From an uncultured Planctomycetota bacterium (lineage in GTDB: Bacteria > Planctomycetota > Planctomycetia > Pirellulales > Thermoguttaceae): a DNA stretch of 64,000 nt. Below the pieces are notes generated by a model, which saw only the letters and a list, made by a program, of their open reading frames with translations, was not told the DNA's origin and searched no databases. Of the stretch, positions 1 through 9,117 are shown piece after piece; the first letter of the stretch is position 1; every line of letters begins with the position of its first letter. The stretch is taken from the NCBI GenBank assembly GCA_902796885.1, contig CADBQY010000078.1, positions 1-64,000 on the forward strand. The letters run 5' to 3'. A program made the translations under genes and the position numbers.

Positions 1-657
1 AAGGTCGTCCTTTCCGCCCCGGCGAAAGACGATATCGACCTGACCTGCGTTCTGGGCGTCAACGACTCCGAACTGAAGCCGGAACACAAGTGCGTTTCGA
101 ACGCGTCCTGCACGACCAACTGCCTCGCCCCGATCGTGAAGGTTCTCGTCGACGAATTCGGAATTGACAAAGGCCTCATGACCACCGTCCATTCCTACAC
201 GAACGACCAGGTCGTTCTCGACATCCCCTACAAAAACATCTACCGCGGCCGCGCCGCCGGTCTGAACATCATCCCGACCACCACCGGCGCCGCCAAAGCC
301 GTCGGCAAGGTCATCCCCGAAGTCAACGGCAAACTGACCGGTATTTCGCTCCGCGTCCCGACCCCGACCGGCTCGATCGTCGACCTGACCTGCAACACCA
401 GTAAACCGGTCACCAAAGACGCCGTCAACGCCGCGATGAAGCGTGCCGCCGAAGGCCCGATGAAGGGGATCCTCGACTACAACGAAGACCCGATCGTCCT
501 TTCGGACATCAAAGGCGATTCGCACAGCTCGATCTTCGTTCCGGAATGGACCGACGTGATCGGCGACAACCTGATCAAGGTCCTCAGCTGGTATGACAAC
601 GAATGGGGTTACAGCTGCCGCGCCGTCGACCTGATCGAAAAGATGGCCAATATGTAA
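1..657 (+). CDS. gap: Glyceraldehyde-3-phosphate dehydrogenase, 5' end outside window
   Basis: Glycolytic enzyme that converts glyceraldehyde-3-phosphate and phosphate to 1,3-bisphosphoglycerate with NAD(P)+. The reading frame is open from base 1, so the N-terminal Rossmann half lies upstream. The catalytic signature [12 protein letters not shown] is visible, with the nucleophilic Cys codon at 109-111. It is followed by the catalytic-domain sequence ([34 protein letters not shown]) and the C-terminal WYDNEWGYS motif. The gene ends at TAA 655-657 and is followed by a long perfect hairpin. Nothing is odd apart from the truncation by the window edge. Confidence 0.97.
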   Translation, partial: KVVLSAPAKDDIDLTCVLGVNDSELKPEHKCVSNASCTTNCLAPIVKVLVDEFGIDKGLMTTVHSYTNDQVVLDIPYKNIYRGRAAGLNIIPTTTGAAKAVGKVIPEVNGKLTGISLRVPTPTGSIVDLTCNTSKPVTKDAVNAAMKRAAEGPMKGILDYNEDPIVLSDIKGDSHSSIFVPEWTDVIGDNLIKVLSWYDNEWGYSCRAVDLIEKMANM

Positions 658-684
658 TCATCCCCGCCCGCTGCGGTAAAGTTT

Positions 685-719
685 AAGAGGCGCGCCGAAA
701 TGCTTTCGGCGCGCCTCTT
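685..719. terminator. Bidirectional intrinsic terminator after gap
   Basis: A 16-bp perfect inverted repeat (685-700 with 704-719, loop TGC) lies between the convergent gap gene and the PP-loop gene. A-rich and T-rich flanks on both sides suit termination in both directions. Confidence 0.85.
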
Positions 720-744
720 GATTTTGACGCGGGACTTTTCGGTG

Positions 745-1770
745 TCACTCTTCGATCAGGCGGAACGCCTCGGCCTTTTCGCTCGGACGGACGGCGACGA
801 CTTCGCGCTCGCCGGGCGCGCGGAAAAGGTTCGCTTCGGCCGGAGCGCCGATCTTGGCGACCTTTTCGGGGTTAGTAAAGCGGAGCATCAGGCTTCCGGC
901 CAGGGCGTAGTCGTCGTCGGTGAACGGCTCGCTTTCGGGGGAAGCGACGATCAGAACGCTCGGGCCCATAAAGTTTTCGGGGGTCATGAGAAACGAGGGG
1001 GAGCGGTCGGGCCGCGCGAAGTGGGCGACCGTCTTTTGACCGTCCGACTCGCGGCGCGAGACGATCGCCTTGATCCGCTCGTCGAGCCGGAGATGCCGCC
1101 CGAAAAGGAGCGCTTCGGCATCCCAGAGCGACGGTTCGGGGTTCCGTTTTAGCAGGTCGCGGATCCGGGGGGCGAACGATTTCTCGGCGAGGAGGCACCC
1201 CGTCGACGGCTGGGGGATCGGATGAATGTCGAACTGGGTCTTCGCGCGGCGGATCAGCTGACTGCGGCTTCGGCCGGTATACGAGAAGAGTTTTTCGCGA
1301 TCGACCAGACCCGATTCTTCCATCTCGGTCGGGGGGAGCGTCTTTGCCGAAAGGGGGCGGAGAAGCTTTCCGTTCAATCCGGATTTGCGCGAGATCAGTT
1401 CCAGTTGGTGAAGTTTCTGGCTGTTCGGCCGCTGCCCGGCGACTTCGCCGGTGGCGACGAAATCGGCACCCCGTTCCCGCATCAGTTCGGCGGCGGCCTG
1501 AAGCATCATGATTCGGCAGTCGATACAGGGGTTGATCGCTTTCCCGTATCCCCAATTCGGATTGGCCAGCATTTTGATGTATTCCGCCCCGAAACGCCGG
1601 GTGACCATTTCGATGCCGAATTTTTCGGCCCAGACGGCCGCCATGGGAGAGACGTCCTGAAACGGGGTTCCCAGATGCAGACCGATCACCTCGATCCCCT
1701 GAGACTGTAAAATGCGGGTCGTCAGGAGTGAGTCGAGCCCGCCGGAAAAAAGAACGATCGCTTTGGTCAT
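745..1770 (-). CDS. PP-loop ATPase, predicted tRNA thiolation enzyme (ThiI/MnmA-like)
   Basis: 341 aa. The N-terminus carries the PP-loop SGGLDSLL (residues 9-16) that adenylates a substrate base. Further on are a paired-cysteine motif NPCIDCR (about residue 80) and a GCLLAEKSF motif, both seen in the ThiI/MnmA-like tRNA sulfuration families. The C-terminal third resembles the small RNA-binding domain that accompanies this ThiI-like subgroup. The likely role is tRNA 2- or 4-thiouridine synthesis; the exact base cannot be read from sequence. It lies 18 bp downstream of rnc on the same strand, in a run of RNA-metabolism genes. A 7-deazaguanine-type PP-loop enzyme is a less likely alternative. 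Confidence 0.75.
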   Translation of the reverse strand: MTKAIVLFSGGLDSLLTTRILQSQGIEVIGLHLGTPFQDVSPMAAVWAEKFGIEMVTRRFGAEYIKMLANPNWGYGKAINPCIDCRIMMLQAAAELMRERGADFVATGEVAGQRPNSQKLHQLELISRKSGLNGKLLRPLSAKTLPPTEMEESGLVDREKLFSYTGRSRSQLIRRAKTQFDIHPIPQPSTGCLLAEKSFAPRIRDLLKRNPEPSLWDAEALLFGRHLRLDERIKAIVSRRESDGQKTVAHFARPDRSPSFLMTPENFMGPSVLIVASPESEPFTDDDYALAGSLMLRFTNPEKVAKIGAPAEANLFRAPGEREVVAVRPSEKAEAFRLIEE

Positions 1771-1788
1771 GTTCGAAACCTTGTCTGT

Positions 1789-2526
1789 CTACGGGAGGCG
1801 CGGCGGCGCAGTTCCGTCGCCGTCGGGCCAAGGGGGGGGATTTCCGGCGAGCTGCGCGACCGCGTTTTCCGCGGCTTTCTGTTCGGCGGCCTTTTTGGTA
1901 TTTCCCCACGCCGCCTGAAAAAACTGTTCGCCGATCTGAGCTTGGACTTTAAAGCATTTTCGGTGTTCCGGTCCCTGTTCGTCGAGGAGATGATAGATTG
2001 GTTTCAGCGCGCCCCCTTCGTGCTGCGTGAGGTTCTGGAGTTCCGACTTGTGATTGTCGCTGTCCATCGCGCGGCTCGCCGCCTCGAACTCGTCGTGAAA
2101 GAGCGCCTCGACAAGCCGCCGGGCCGGGTCGTATCCCCCGTCGAGATAGACGGCGGCGATGATCGATTCGATCGCGTTGGCGAGGATCGATTCGGGGATC
2201 GTATGGATTCCTTTTCCGAGGAAGAGGAATTCGGGCAGTCCGAGCTCGTGGGCGATTCGCGCGCAGGCGCGGCGGCTGACGACGCTTCCTTTAATGATCG
2301 AAAGGGGGCCTTCGCGCAGGTCGGGGAACGTGAGATAGAGTTTTTCTGTAATGACCAGCCCCAGAACCGCGTCGCCGAGAAATTCCATCCGTTCGTTCGA
2401 TTCGGACGGAGTGGGCGCGCCGGACGTGTGCGTGAGCGCGGTTTCGAGAAGTTTTTTCTCTCGAAAACGGTAGCCGATCGCGTCTTGGGCGCGCGCGATT
2501 TTTTCACTGCGTGTTAATCCGGACAT
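1789..2526 (-). CDS. rnc: Ribonuclease III
   Basis: 245 aa, usual length. It cleaves double-stranded RNA during rRNA and mRNA processing. The RNase III signature ERMEFLGDAVLGL (about residues 45-57) carries the metal-binding Glu and Asp, and a second acidic site lies in NAIESIIAAVYLDGG. A double-stranded-RNA-binding domain occupies the last ~75 residues (HKSELQNLTQ ... AEQKAAENAVAQL). The Pro-rich C-terminal tail (NPPPWPDGDGTAPPRLP) is short and unremarkable. It lies 64 bp downstream of the kinase gene, so read-through from the rluA-like promoter is plausible. Confidence 0.95.
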   Translation of the reverse strand: MSGLTRSEKIARAQDAIGYRFREKKLLETALTHTSGAPTPSESNERMEFLGDAVLGLVITEKLYLTFPDLREGPLSIIKGSVVSRRACARIAHELGLPEFLFLGKGIHTIPESILANAIESIIAAVYLDGGYDPARRLVEALFHDEFEAASRAMDSDNHKSELQNLTQHEGGALKPIYHLLDEQGPEHRKCFKVQAQIGEQFFQAAWGNTKKAAEQKAAENAVAQLAGNPPPWPDGDGTAPPRLP

Positions 2527-2590
2527 ATTTCCATTTTAATCTTTTTTACCGTTTTAAAAAGGGCGGAAAACCGGATCTTCGGCGGGAGCG

Positions 2591-4048
2591 TCAGCGGAAA
2601 AGGAGAACCGTAAAGAGCGCCAGAAGGAGCGCGGCGATAAACCAAAGCAGAGGAGCGAGCGCGGCGGCAAGGTCGGGCCCGGCCGGTTCGTCTTCAAGGG
2701 AGCCGCTTTCGGCGTCGTCCGGTACCGGGCCGTCAATCACCGGAGGGAGAATCTTGTCGATCGCCTCCTCGTCGGCGGAAAGATTGAGCGATGAGAGAGA
2801 TTCGGTGATTTCGTTCGAGAGGGCTTCGAGCAGAATGCTTTCCGAACCGTCGTCGATTTCGGGCGCGGCGGGCGCCGGTACGTAATGCGGTTTCGGGCCG
2901 GGCGCAAGCGACTCCTTTAAAAGACGTTTCAGCTCTTCCCGGCCCCCGGCGGCATAAGGGGCGAGCGACTTGATCACCTCTTCGGCCGACGCGGGGCGGC
3001 CGGCCGGGTCTTTGTCCATCATCGCCGAGATGAGCCGCGCCACGTCCCAGGGGAGCTCGGGGGAGTACATCTTCGGGTCGGGCGCTTCGGCCAGAAGATG
3101 GGCGTGAAGTTTCTGATGGGAGTTGCCGGAAGGGAAAGGAACGAAACCGGCGACCAGAAAGAAGAAGGTGCAGCCCAGGGAATAGATGTCCCACAGCACG
3201 TTCGGCGTACCGGGAGAGCGGATCTGGTCGGGAGAGAGATAGTCGCTCGTTCCGGCCAGACGCGACGTGCCGCCTTCGCCGCGGTAATCGTCCAAATGAC
3301 TCCCCAGAAGGGGACGGAACTTTTCGGTATCCATCGGAACCGCCAGACCCAGGTCGCCGAGTTTGACCTCGCCGCGCCGCGAAAAGAGAATGTTTCCCGG
3401 CTTGATATCGCGATGGATGAACCCGTGCTGGTGCAGGTGAAAGAGTCCCTTGGCCGTTTCGCTGACGATATACGCCGCCGTGCGTCCGGGCAGACGCTCC
3501 GTTTTGGCGACCAGCTGGAATGCCGATTTCCCGTCCATATACTCGTAGACGGCGTAATCGACTTTGGCGTCTTCCCCCGAGTCGAGGAGACGCACGAGAT
3601 TCGGGTGGAGAAAAAGACGGTTGATTTCGTTTTCGCGGCGGAATCGTTCGACCGCCCGCGGGCCGTGCCGTTCGGAGTGGATCAGCGTTTTGATCGCGCG
3701 GTCGTACGGCCGATGTCCGTCTGACTCGGCGACGCCGAAATTGGACGGATCGGCGTCGGTCCGCGCCAGAAAAACGTAGCCGTATCCGCCGGAACCGAGC
3801 GAGTCGATCACGCGGTAGCCGCCGAGCCGGAACCGGCTCCGGCCCTTTTTCAGCTGCGAGATCTGCCAGCGGTTTAAAAGAGCGTCCCGTTCGAGAAACG
3901 CCAGGAACGCGTCGTCGAATCCTTCCGGCGACGCGTGGTTTTCAAGCGCGTCGGCCGTCAGGAACTCGCCAAGCGCCGTTTGCAGGTCGCCCGCGGGGAT
4001 CAGGCGGCTCTTCCGAACCGTCTCGTAGACGGGAGGGGGTGAATTCAT
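2591..4048 (-). CDS. Membrane-anchored Ser/Thr protein kinase
   Basis: 485 aa Hanks-type kinase. A ~75-residue N-terminal extension precedes the glycine-rich loop GSGGYG (85-90). The catalytic Lys is K120 (AIK), the HRD loop is HRDIKPGN (D214), and the Mg-binding motif is DLG (232-234) instead of DFG, as is common in planctomycetal kinases. After the kinase domain a Pro/Asp/Glu-rich linker leads to one C-terminal transmembrane helix (about 463-484), placing the kinase in the cytoplasm on a C-terminal anchor. Its ATG overlaps the stop of the upstream rluA-like gene by 4 bp, indicating translational coupling. The substrate is unknown. Confidence 0.92.
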   Translation of the reverse strand: MNSPPPVYETVRKSRLIPAGDLQTALGEFLTADALENHASPEGFDDAFLAFLERDALLNRWQISQLKKGRSRFRLGGYRVIDSLGSGGYGYVFLARTDADPSNFGVAESDGHRPYDRAIKTLIHSERHGPRAVERFRRENEINRLFLHPNLVRLLDSGEDAKVDYAVYEYMDGKSAFQLVAKTERLPGRTAAYIVSETAKGLFHLHQHGFIHRDIKPGNILFSRRGEVKLGDLGLAVPMDTEKFRPLLGSHLDDYRGEGGTSRLAGTSDYLSPDQIRSPGTPNVLWDIYSLGCTFFFLVAGFVPFPSGNSHQKLHAHLLAEAPDPKMYSPELPWDVARLISAMMDKDPAGRPASAEEVIKSLAPYAAGGREELKRLLKESLAPGPKPHYVPAPAAPEIDDGSESILLEALSNEITESLSSLNLSADEEAIDKILPPVIDGPVPDDAESGSLEDEPAGPDLAAALAPLLWFIAALLLALFTVLLFR

Positions 4049-4725
4049 TGAACGCCGAGCTCTTTCCAGAATGCGGGCGGGTTTGCCGTAAAGGTGAGCC
4101 GCTCTTTGGTGGTCGGATGGTTGAGCGAAAGACTCCGCGCATGAAGGGCGATCCCCGCGTCGAGGAACGTGCGGCTGCCGTATTTGCGGTCCCCTTTGAT
4201 CGGGTATCCCATGTGGGAAAGCTGTACCCGGATCTGATGTTTGCGTCCCGTTTCGAGCCGAACTTCAAGAAGGGCGCCTTTCGCCGTGTGCGAAAGACGC
4301 CGGAAGTGAAGAATCGCCTCTTTCGCCGCGCCGCTCTGGTTGGTTTTTTCGTCCCCCCGGCGGGTCACGTAGCATTTGCGGTGCCGCTCGTCTTCTTTGA
4401 TCCAATCGCGGCAGGTTCCTTCGGGGGGGGGCGTGCCGTCGACCGCCGCGAGGTAGACCTTTTCGACCGTGTGCGCGCGAAACTGCTCGTTGAGCCGGTC
4501 GGCCGCCTTTGAGGTGCGGGCGAAGACGACAACTCCCGAGACCGGTACGTCGAGACGGCTCACCACCCCCAGGTAGACGTTTCCCGGTTTGTGGTATTTG
4601 GCGGCGATATAGGCTTTGGCGCGGGAGAGGAGCGTCTCTTCCCCGGCCGGGAGTCCCATCGTCGCCAAGCGGATCGGCTTGTTGACGACCAGGAGATGGT
4701 TGTCTTCGTAGAGAATGTCGAGCAT
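4045..4725 (-). CDS. RluA/RluD-family RNA pseudouridine synthase
   Basis: 226 aa. It isomerises specific uridines in rRNA or tRNA to pseudouridine. It starts MLDILYEDNHLLVVNKP, the typical first strand of RluA enzymes lacking an S4 domain, and has the catalytic motif SRLDVPVSGV with the active-site Asp. The C-terminal GRKHQIRVQLSHMGYPIKGDRKYG block is diagnostic. The frame stays open far upstream, but the family-typical start is ATG 4723-4725, just downstream of a good promoter. The short, S4-less form fits RluA or TruC-like enzymes; the target site is not deducible. Confidence 0.92.
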   Translation of the reverse strand: MLDILYEDNHLLVVNKPIRLATMGLPAGEETLLSRAKAYIAAKYHKPGNVYLGVVSRLDVPVSGVVVFARTSKAADRLNEQFRAHTVEKVYLAAVDGTPPPEGTCRDWIKEDERHRKCYVTRRGDEKTNQSGAAKEAILHFRRLSHTAKGALLEVRLETGRKHQIRVQLSHMGYPIKGDRKYGSRTFLDAGIALHARSLSLNHPTTKERLTFTANPPAFWKELGVQ

Positions 4726-4809
4726 CGAACCTATCGAACGGCGAAATCGGCGCGGGAGCCGGGGGTGGGACGAACGGACCGCCCTCCGCGCGCCCGCGAT
4801 CAAAATACC

Positions 4810-4838
4810 AGTATACACCAAAACCGATTTGGAGTAAA
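4810..4838 (-). promoter_or_regulatory. Sigma-70-type promoter for the rluA-like/kinase operon
   Basis: Read on the minus strand: -35 TTTACT (4838-4833), 17-bp spacer, -10 TATACT (4815-4810). It is located ~85 bp upstream of the rluA-like start codon. Confidence 0.55.
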
Positions 4839-4890
4839 ATAGAGGCGTGCCCCGCGCGCGGGGCAAACGCCAAAACAGGACAAAGGGGTT

Positions 4891-5328
4891 ATGTTGGAAA
4901 AAGAAGAAGTCTGGTTCAAAGAGGGACTCCGTTTCGGCTGCCGCCAGTGCGGTCGATGCTGCACGGGGGAGCCCGGATACGTCTGGGTGACCGAGGAGGA
5001 AATCGCCCGAATCGCCAAAGCGGTCGGTCTGCCGAAAATCATCTTTGAAAATCAGTTCGTCCGGCGCGTACGCGGTCAGAAGAGCCTGACCGAGTACGCC
5101 AACGGCGACTGCGTTCTCTACGACCCCGAAACGCGCGGATGCCGCGTCTACGAGACGCGCCCGGTTCAGTGCCGTACCTGGCCCTTCTGGGATAATAATA
5201 TCGATCTTCCGAACTCGTGGAAGAAGACCGCCAAGTTCTGCAAAGGGTGCGACAACCCGAAAGGTCGTCTTTATACGGTCGACGAGATTCTGGCCCAGCG
5301 GGACGAAAAGTTCGGCCCCCACGTTTGA
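4891..5328 (+). CDS. YkgJ-family CxxCxxCC zinc/iron-cluster protein
   Basis: 145 aa. The N-terminus carries FGCRQCGRCCTGEPG, the CxxCxxCC signature of the YkgJ/UPF0153 family, which is thought to bind a metal or Fe-S cluster. More cysteines follow in VYETRPVQCRTWPFW and the CKGCDNP motif near the end. The family has no firmly established reaction. The start ATG 4891 is preceded by AGGA and GGGG stretches suitable as a ribosome binding site. It is followed 66 bp later by nagA on the same strand. Confidence 0.85.
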   Translation: MLEKEEVWFKEGLRFGCRQCGRCCTGEPGYVWVTEEEIARIAKAVGLPKIIFENQFVRRVRGQKSLTEYANGDCVLYDPETRGCRVYETRPVQCRTWPFWDNNIDLPNSWKKTAKFCKGCDNPKGRLYTVDEILAQRDEKFGPHV

Positions 5329-5394
5329 GTCGCCGCGCGTTCGGCGATTGTGATTGAACCACGTTTGATGATATTGTGTTGCAGAAGGACTGAG

Positions 5395-6615
5395 ATGGAA
5401 TACGTCGCGAAACGTTACGACACCGGCCGACCGGTGAAAATTACCGTAAAGGGAACGAAAGTGCAGTCGGTGACTCCCGTCGCTGCGGGGGACGACCTGC
5501 CGACGGTCGCGCCGGGACTTTTCGATATTCAGATCAACGGCGGGCTCGGAAACGATTTCTCGTCGGAGACGATCACCGTCGACCAGGCGGCGGAAGTCTT
5601 TCGTCAGGTGATCGGCACCGGCGTTTTCCGCTTCTGCCCGACGATGATCACCAACTCGGCGGAGGCGTATCGTCACGGCGTGCTGACCTTGACGGAGCTT
5701 CTCGAAAAGTATCCGGAGTTCCGGCCGGCGATGGCGGGGATTCACCTGGAAGGTCCGTTTATCGCCAACGAGACGGGGCCGCGCGGTTCGCATCCGCCGA
5801 AGTACTGCGTCCCCTACAACGCCGAACTGATCGAAGAACTCCAACGGATTTCGTGCGGACAGATTCGGATCGTTACCCTTTCGCCGACCTACGACGGCGC
5901 CGCCGAGTTTATCGAGCGGCTCGGCGCCTTGGGGATTCTGGTCGCGACGGGGCATACCAACGCGACGCCGAACCAAATTTCCGAAGCGGCGGCCGCCGGC
6001 GCACGCCTGGCGACTCATCTGGGGAACGCTACGCACCACTTGATTCCGAAATGGGGGGACTACTTCTTCTCGCAACTGACCGACGATCGTCTGACGGCGA
6101 GTATGATCGCCGACGGGTTTCATCTTTCGCCGATGATGATGCGGACGATTCTCCGCACCAAAGGACTGGACCGAATGGTGCTGATCAGCGATCAGGCGGA
6201 CGTGGCGGGGCTTCCGCCGGGGAAATACAAGTCGGGGCCGTGCGCGCTGGAAGTCCTCGAAAACGGTAAAATCGCTCTGGCGGCGGACACGCATCTTCTG
6301 GCCGGCGCGTCGTATCCGCTCCATCGCGGGTTGTGCAACGTAATGGCGGCCGCCGGTCTGAGTTTGGCCGAAGTCTACCCGCTGGCGACCGCGCATCCCG
6401 CCGCCCTCTTAGGGGAGTCGGCGTTTTCGAACGGCGACGACGCCGACTTTCTGGCGGTCGGCAAACCGGCCGACTTCCTCGTCTTCCGGCACGAGCCGTC
6501 CCGCCTCGGGCCGATGGGGATCAGCGATTCCGAAAATCTCTCGGTCGGCCGATTCCACTTCGAGGCGATCGTCCGCCAGGGCGTCGAAGAGCCGATCTTT
6601 AAACAAAAGGTTTAG
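5395..6615 (+). CDS. nagA: N-acetylglucosamine-6-phosphate deacetylase
   Basis: 406 aa. It removes acetate from GlcNAc-6-phosphate in amino-sugar catabolism and cell-wall recycling. The amidohydrolase motifs are visible: FDIQINGG (the QxN form also found in E. coli NagA instead of HxH), HLEGPF, TGHTNAT, HLGNATHH and the catalytic-Asp region LISDQADVAG. The last is SDQ rather than the usual TDA, so the catalytic Asp is retained. The start is ATG 5395 behind AAGGA; a longer in-frame reading from 5350 lacks similarity. The gene ends at a strong bidirectional terminator. Confidence 0.9.
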   Translation: MEYVAKRYDTGRPVKITVKGTKVQSVTPVAAGDDLPTVAPGLFDIQINGGLGNDFSSETITVDQAAEVFRQVIGTGVFRFCPTMITNSAEAYRHGVLTLTELLEKYPEFRPAMAGIHLEGPFIANETGPRGSHPPKYCVPYNAELIEELQRISCGQIRIVTLSPTYDGAAEFIERLGALGILVATGHTNATPNQISEAAAAGARLATHLGNATHHLIPKWGDYFFSQLTDDRLTASMIADGFHLSPMMMRTILRTKGLDRMVLISDQADVAGLPPGKYKSGPCALEVLENGKIALAADTHLLAGASYPLHRGLCNVMAAAGLSLAEVYPLATAHPAALLGESAFSNGDDADFLAVGKPADFLVFRHEPSRLGPMGISDSENLSVGRFHFEAIVRQGVEEPIFKQKV

Positions 6616-6642
6616 CGGGCGGAACGCGGATAAAAAAGGAAT

Positions 6643-6688
6643 TTCCGTAAAAAATGCCGGGCAGACGCGCCCGGCATTTTTTACGGAA
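6643..6688. terminator. Bidirectional terminator between nagA and the glycosidase gene
   Basis: A 20-bp perfect stem (6643-6662 with 6669-6688), GC-rich at the tip and A/T-rich at the base, gives a U-run in both directions. It lies between the convergent nagA and glycosidase genes. Confidence 0.85.
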
Positions 6689-6705
6689 TGACGGTTTTTT
6701 CCGCC

Positions 6706-9117
6706 CTATTCTTTGTACCGATAGGCAAACCGGCCGTCGGGGGCGGCGTCGCCGTTTTCGTAGAAGTCGAGAACGTCCCCTTCGGCCTGCATGTTGTCGG
6801 ACCACTTGAAGCGCAGATCGACTTTGTTCGCCAGACCGCGGATCTTTTCGCGAGGGACGGCGACGGCCAGACGCGCGCCGCGGGCGCGGCGGGGAACCTC
6901 GCCGATTTCGGACCAGGCCCATTCTCCGTCTTTCCCCGCGTATTCTTTGAGAATCGCTTTCTCTTTGGTTTGCTCGACCATATACGAGAATCCGTTCCAG
7001 GAGTCGTTTTTGGTCTTTCCCGCGGGAGCGAAGAAGAGACGCATCCAGTTCGGCGATGAATAGCCCGAGAGTTTTTCCGCCGTTTCGACGTAGAAGTAGA
7101 GCGAATCGTCGTCGCGCGCGACGCGGCAAGAGACGATGTCGTTCCGCCCCGTCTGATTGACGTAATGCGACGTGCCGTAACCGGCGAAATCGCGGTGCGT
7201 CACGTCGCCGGGATAATCGCGGTATTCGGGGCGGACGTCGCTCCATTGCGACCACTCGCCTTCAAGGTCGATCGTCTTCGGCGCCGAGGAAGCGGGAAGG
7301 GGACGCGTCCCCTTGAACTTGCGGACATTGGCGACGAGCTGCATGTAGAACGTGTCTTTCAGTTTTCCCCGTTCCGGTTCGCAGTCGCGGCTGAACTCTT
7401 CGTTGTATTGGTCGGGAAACGCGTTGGGAAGCCCCTGCCAGTTGTCGTGCCGTCCGGCGACCCATTCGTTCCATCCTGTGACAAAGACGAAATCCGGGTC
7501 GATCTCGAAGGCGCGGCTCCACTGTTGCGAGAAATTTCCGCCCCGCAGAAACGCGTCGGGCTCGGCCGACGGTTCTTCACCGACGCGGTGCGCGCGGCCG
7601 AACGCGTCGCGGTCGTTCATTGCGTGCAGACCGGGCTTTCCGTCGACGGGATTGAGCGAATGGTTTTGCGCCACGCCGACGGTGACCATTTCGTAGGAAC
7701 CGTCGGTTCGACGGACGTATCCGTTTTGCGGGTAGACTTCGAGCCACCCCCAATCGTCGGGGCGTCTGGGACCGCCGACATAGGCGGGCTGACCCGATCG
7801 GAACGTGAAGAAGCCGAGAATTTCCTTAACTTCTTGAAGGTCGTCGCCGGCGGCGGTGGTCAGACGGCGGCTGATCGCGTCGGGATTGGCGTAGATGAGC
7901 GGTTTGCCGTTCCAGTAGAACCAGAGTTCCGGGTGGAGACCCGGTTTATAGATATCGCGATAGAGCTGCCGCAGCGACGTTTCGACGTAATCGAGGTTGA
8001 AAAAAGGGAGCATAAACGCGGTTTTCGGCGTTCGGACGCCGTCGGCGCGGGCTTGAGCCCACGTTTCGAAAAGGGGGATGACCGAGTCCATCCAGGTCAT
8101 CGTACCGTTGGTGGCGTCGAAGACGGCGACGTCGATATTCGCGTCGGCCAGGAGTTCGGCGTGTTTGCGCAAAATCCACGGGTCGCAGGTCGTGTAGTAA
8201 CCGTAAAGCGGTTCCCCCCAATGGTGCGGCGCAAAGAGAGGGCCCCAGGCGGGATGGTCGATGTTGCCGACCGCGTCGGGATGTTCGGTAATGATCTTGG
8301 TCACGTCGAAAGGACCGAACTTCGGATCTTGCGTCCGCGCCATCTCGTGCCAAGTCCAGTAGAAAATACCGACCTGTTTTCCGGGGCGAACCGGTCCGGT
8401 CTCGGAACGATTCGGGAGGACGCGCCCCAGGTCGTCGACGGCGTCCCACGTGTCGGGCATGACGTCCAGTCTGGCGAGCGCCGGATCGTCGTCCGGTTCG
8501 GGCGGAGAAGTCGTTTTGAGGGAAGCGATCCGGTCGTACTCTTCCGCCGTGCCGGCGAACGGGAAATCGGAGGGGGCCAGCATGTCAAATTCCCAGCAGC
8601 CGTCTTCGAGCATCTCGCCGTTAAAGAACGCGCGGGCGACGTCGGGCGTTTCGGCCGATTTCCAGAGCCCGACCTTTTCGCGCGCGCCGTCGGCCAGCCA
8701 GACGTAACGTCCCGGCTTGAGACTAACATAAAGGATGAGCTGGGTGTTGTCGGCGAAATCGGCGAACGTTTCGGTTGCCAGCGGCTTTTCGCCGAACGTC
8801 GACTCTAAGTCTCCTTTCCAACGGAAGATCGAAAGGGTCAGGTCGCCGATATTGTTCGAGTAACTGGGCGCCTGGACCGAGATCCCGGACAGAGGCTCGT
8901 CGGTCTTGAAGAGGCAGGCGGCTTCGTCCCCTTCGCGGATCTGTTTCGGGGAATGTTTGGCGCGGTCTTTAAAGACCGTAATCGTCCGCGTATATCTACT
9001 CCCTTGGGAACCGGCTTTCGCTCCCGCCGCCGCGGGCGCGAAAAGAAGGAGCGGCGCCAGAATGAAAATCGGGAAAAGGTGAAGGGAACGAAAGAAAAAG
9101 GATGCTTTTTGCGTCAT
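6706..9117 (-). CDS. Secreted glycoside-hydrolase-like protein (GH71/GH99-type fold)
   Basis: 803 aa. An N-terminal signal peptide (hydrophobic stretch about residues 11-30, ending in Ala-rich AAAGAKA) implies export. Residues ~30-200 look like an accessory beta-rich domain. The central part has glycosidase-like patterns: KQVGIFYWTWHE, VFDATNGTMTW and FVFVTGWNEWVAG, where the Asp and Glu are candidate acid/base residues. This arrangement is shared with bacterial proteins annotated as GH71/99-like. The C-terminus (from ~640) has the look of a CBM9-like sugar-binding domain. ATG 9115-9117 overlaps the nifU stop as ATGA. The substrate is unknown; an alpha-glucan or mannan is possible. Confidence 0.7.
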   Translation of the reverse strand: MTQKASFFFRSLHLFPIFILAPLLLFAPAAAGAKAGSQGSRYTRTITVFKDRAKHSPKQIREGDEAACLFKTDEPLSGISVQAPSYSNNIGDLTLSIFRWKGDLESTFGEKPLATETFADFADNTQLILYVSLKPGRYVWLADGAREKVGLWKSAETPDVARAFFNGEMLEDGCWEFDMLAPSDFPFAGTAEEYDRIASLKTTSPPEPDDDPALARLDVMPDTWDAVDDLGRVLPNRSETGPVRPGKQVGIFYWTWHEMARTQDPKFGPFDVTKIITEHPDAVGNIDHPAWGPLFAPHHWGEPLYGYYTTCDPWILRKHAELLADANIDVAVFDATNGTMTWMDSVIPLFETWAQARADGVRTPKTAFMLPFFNLDYVETSLRQLYRDIYKPGLHPELWFYWNGKPLIYANPDAISRRLTTAAGDDLQEVKEILGFFTFRSGQPAYVGGPRRPDDWGWLEVYPQNGYVRRTDGSYEMVTVGVAQNHSLNPVDGKPGLHAMNDRDAFGRAHRVGEEPSAEPDAFLRGGNFSQQWSRAFEIDPDFVFVTGWNEWVAGRHDNWQGLPNAFPDQYNEEFSRDCEPERGKLKDTFYMQLVANVRKFKGTRPLPASSAPKTIDLEGEWSQWSDVRPEYRDYPGDVTHRDFAGYGTSHYVNQTGRNDIVSCRVARDDDSLYFYVETAEKLSGYSSPNWMRLFFAPAGKTKNDSWNGFSYMVEQTKEKAILKEYAGKDGEWAWSEIGEVPRRARGARLAVAVPREKIRGLANKVDLRFKWSDNMQAEGDVLDFYENGDAAPDGRFAYRYKE

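Noticed and set aside
4726-6396. Upstream extension of the rluA-like reading frame
   Set aside because: It runs antisense through the YkgJ-family gene and nagA, contains no recognisable domain, and passes over the mapped promoter at 4810-4838.
7165-8808. 547-codon plus-strand frame
   Set aside because: Antisense shadow of the glycosidase-like gene; low-quality Arg/Val/Phe-rich translation.
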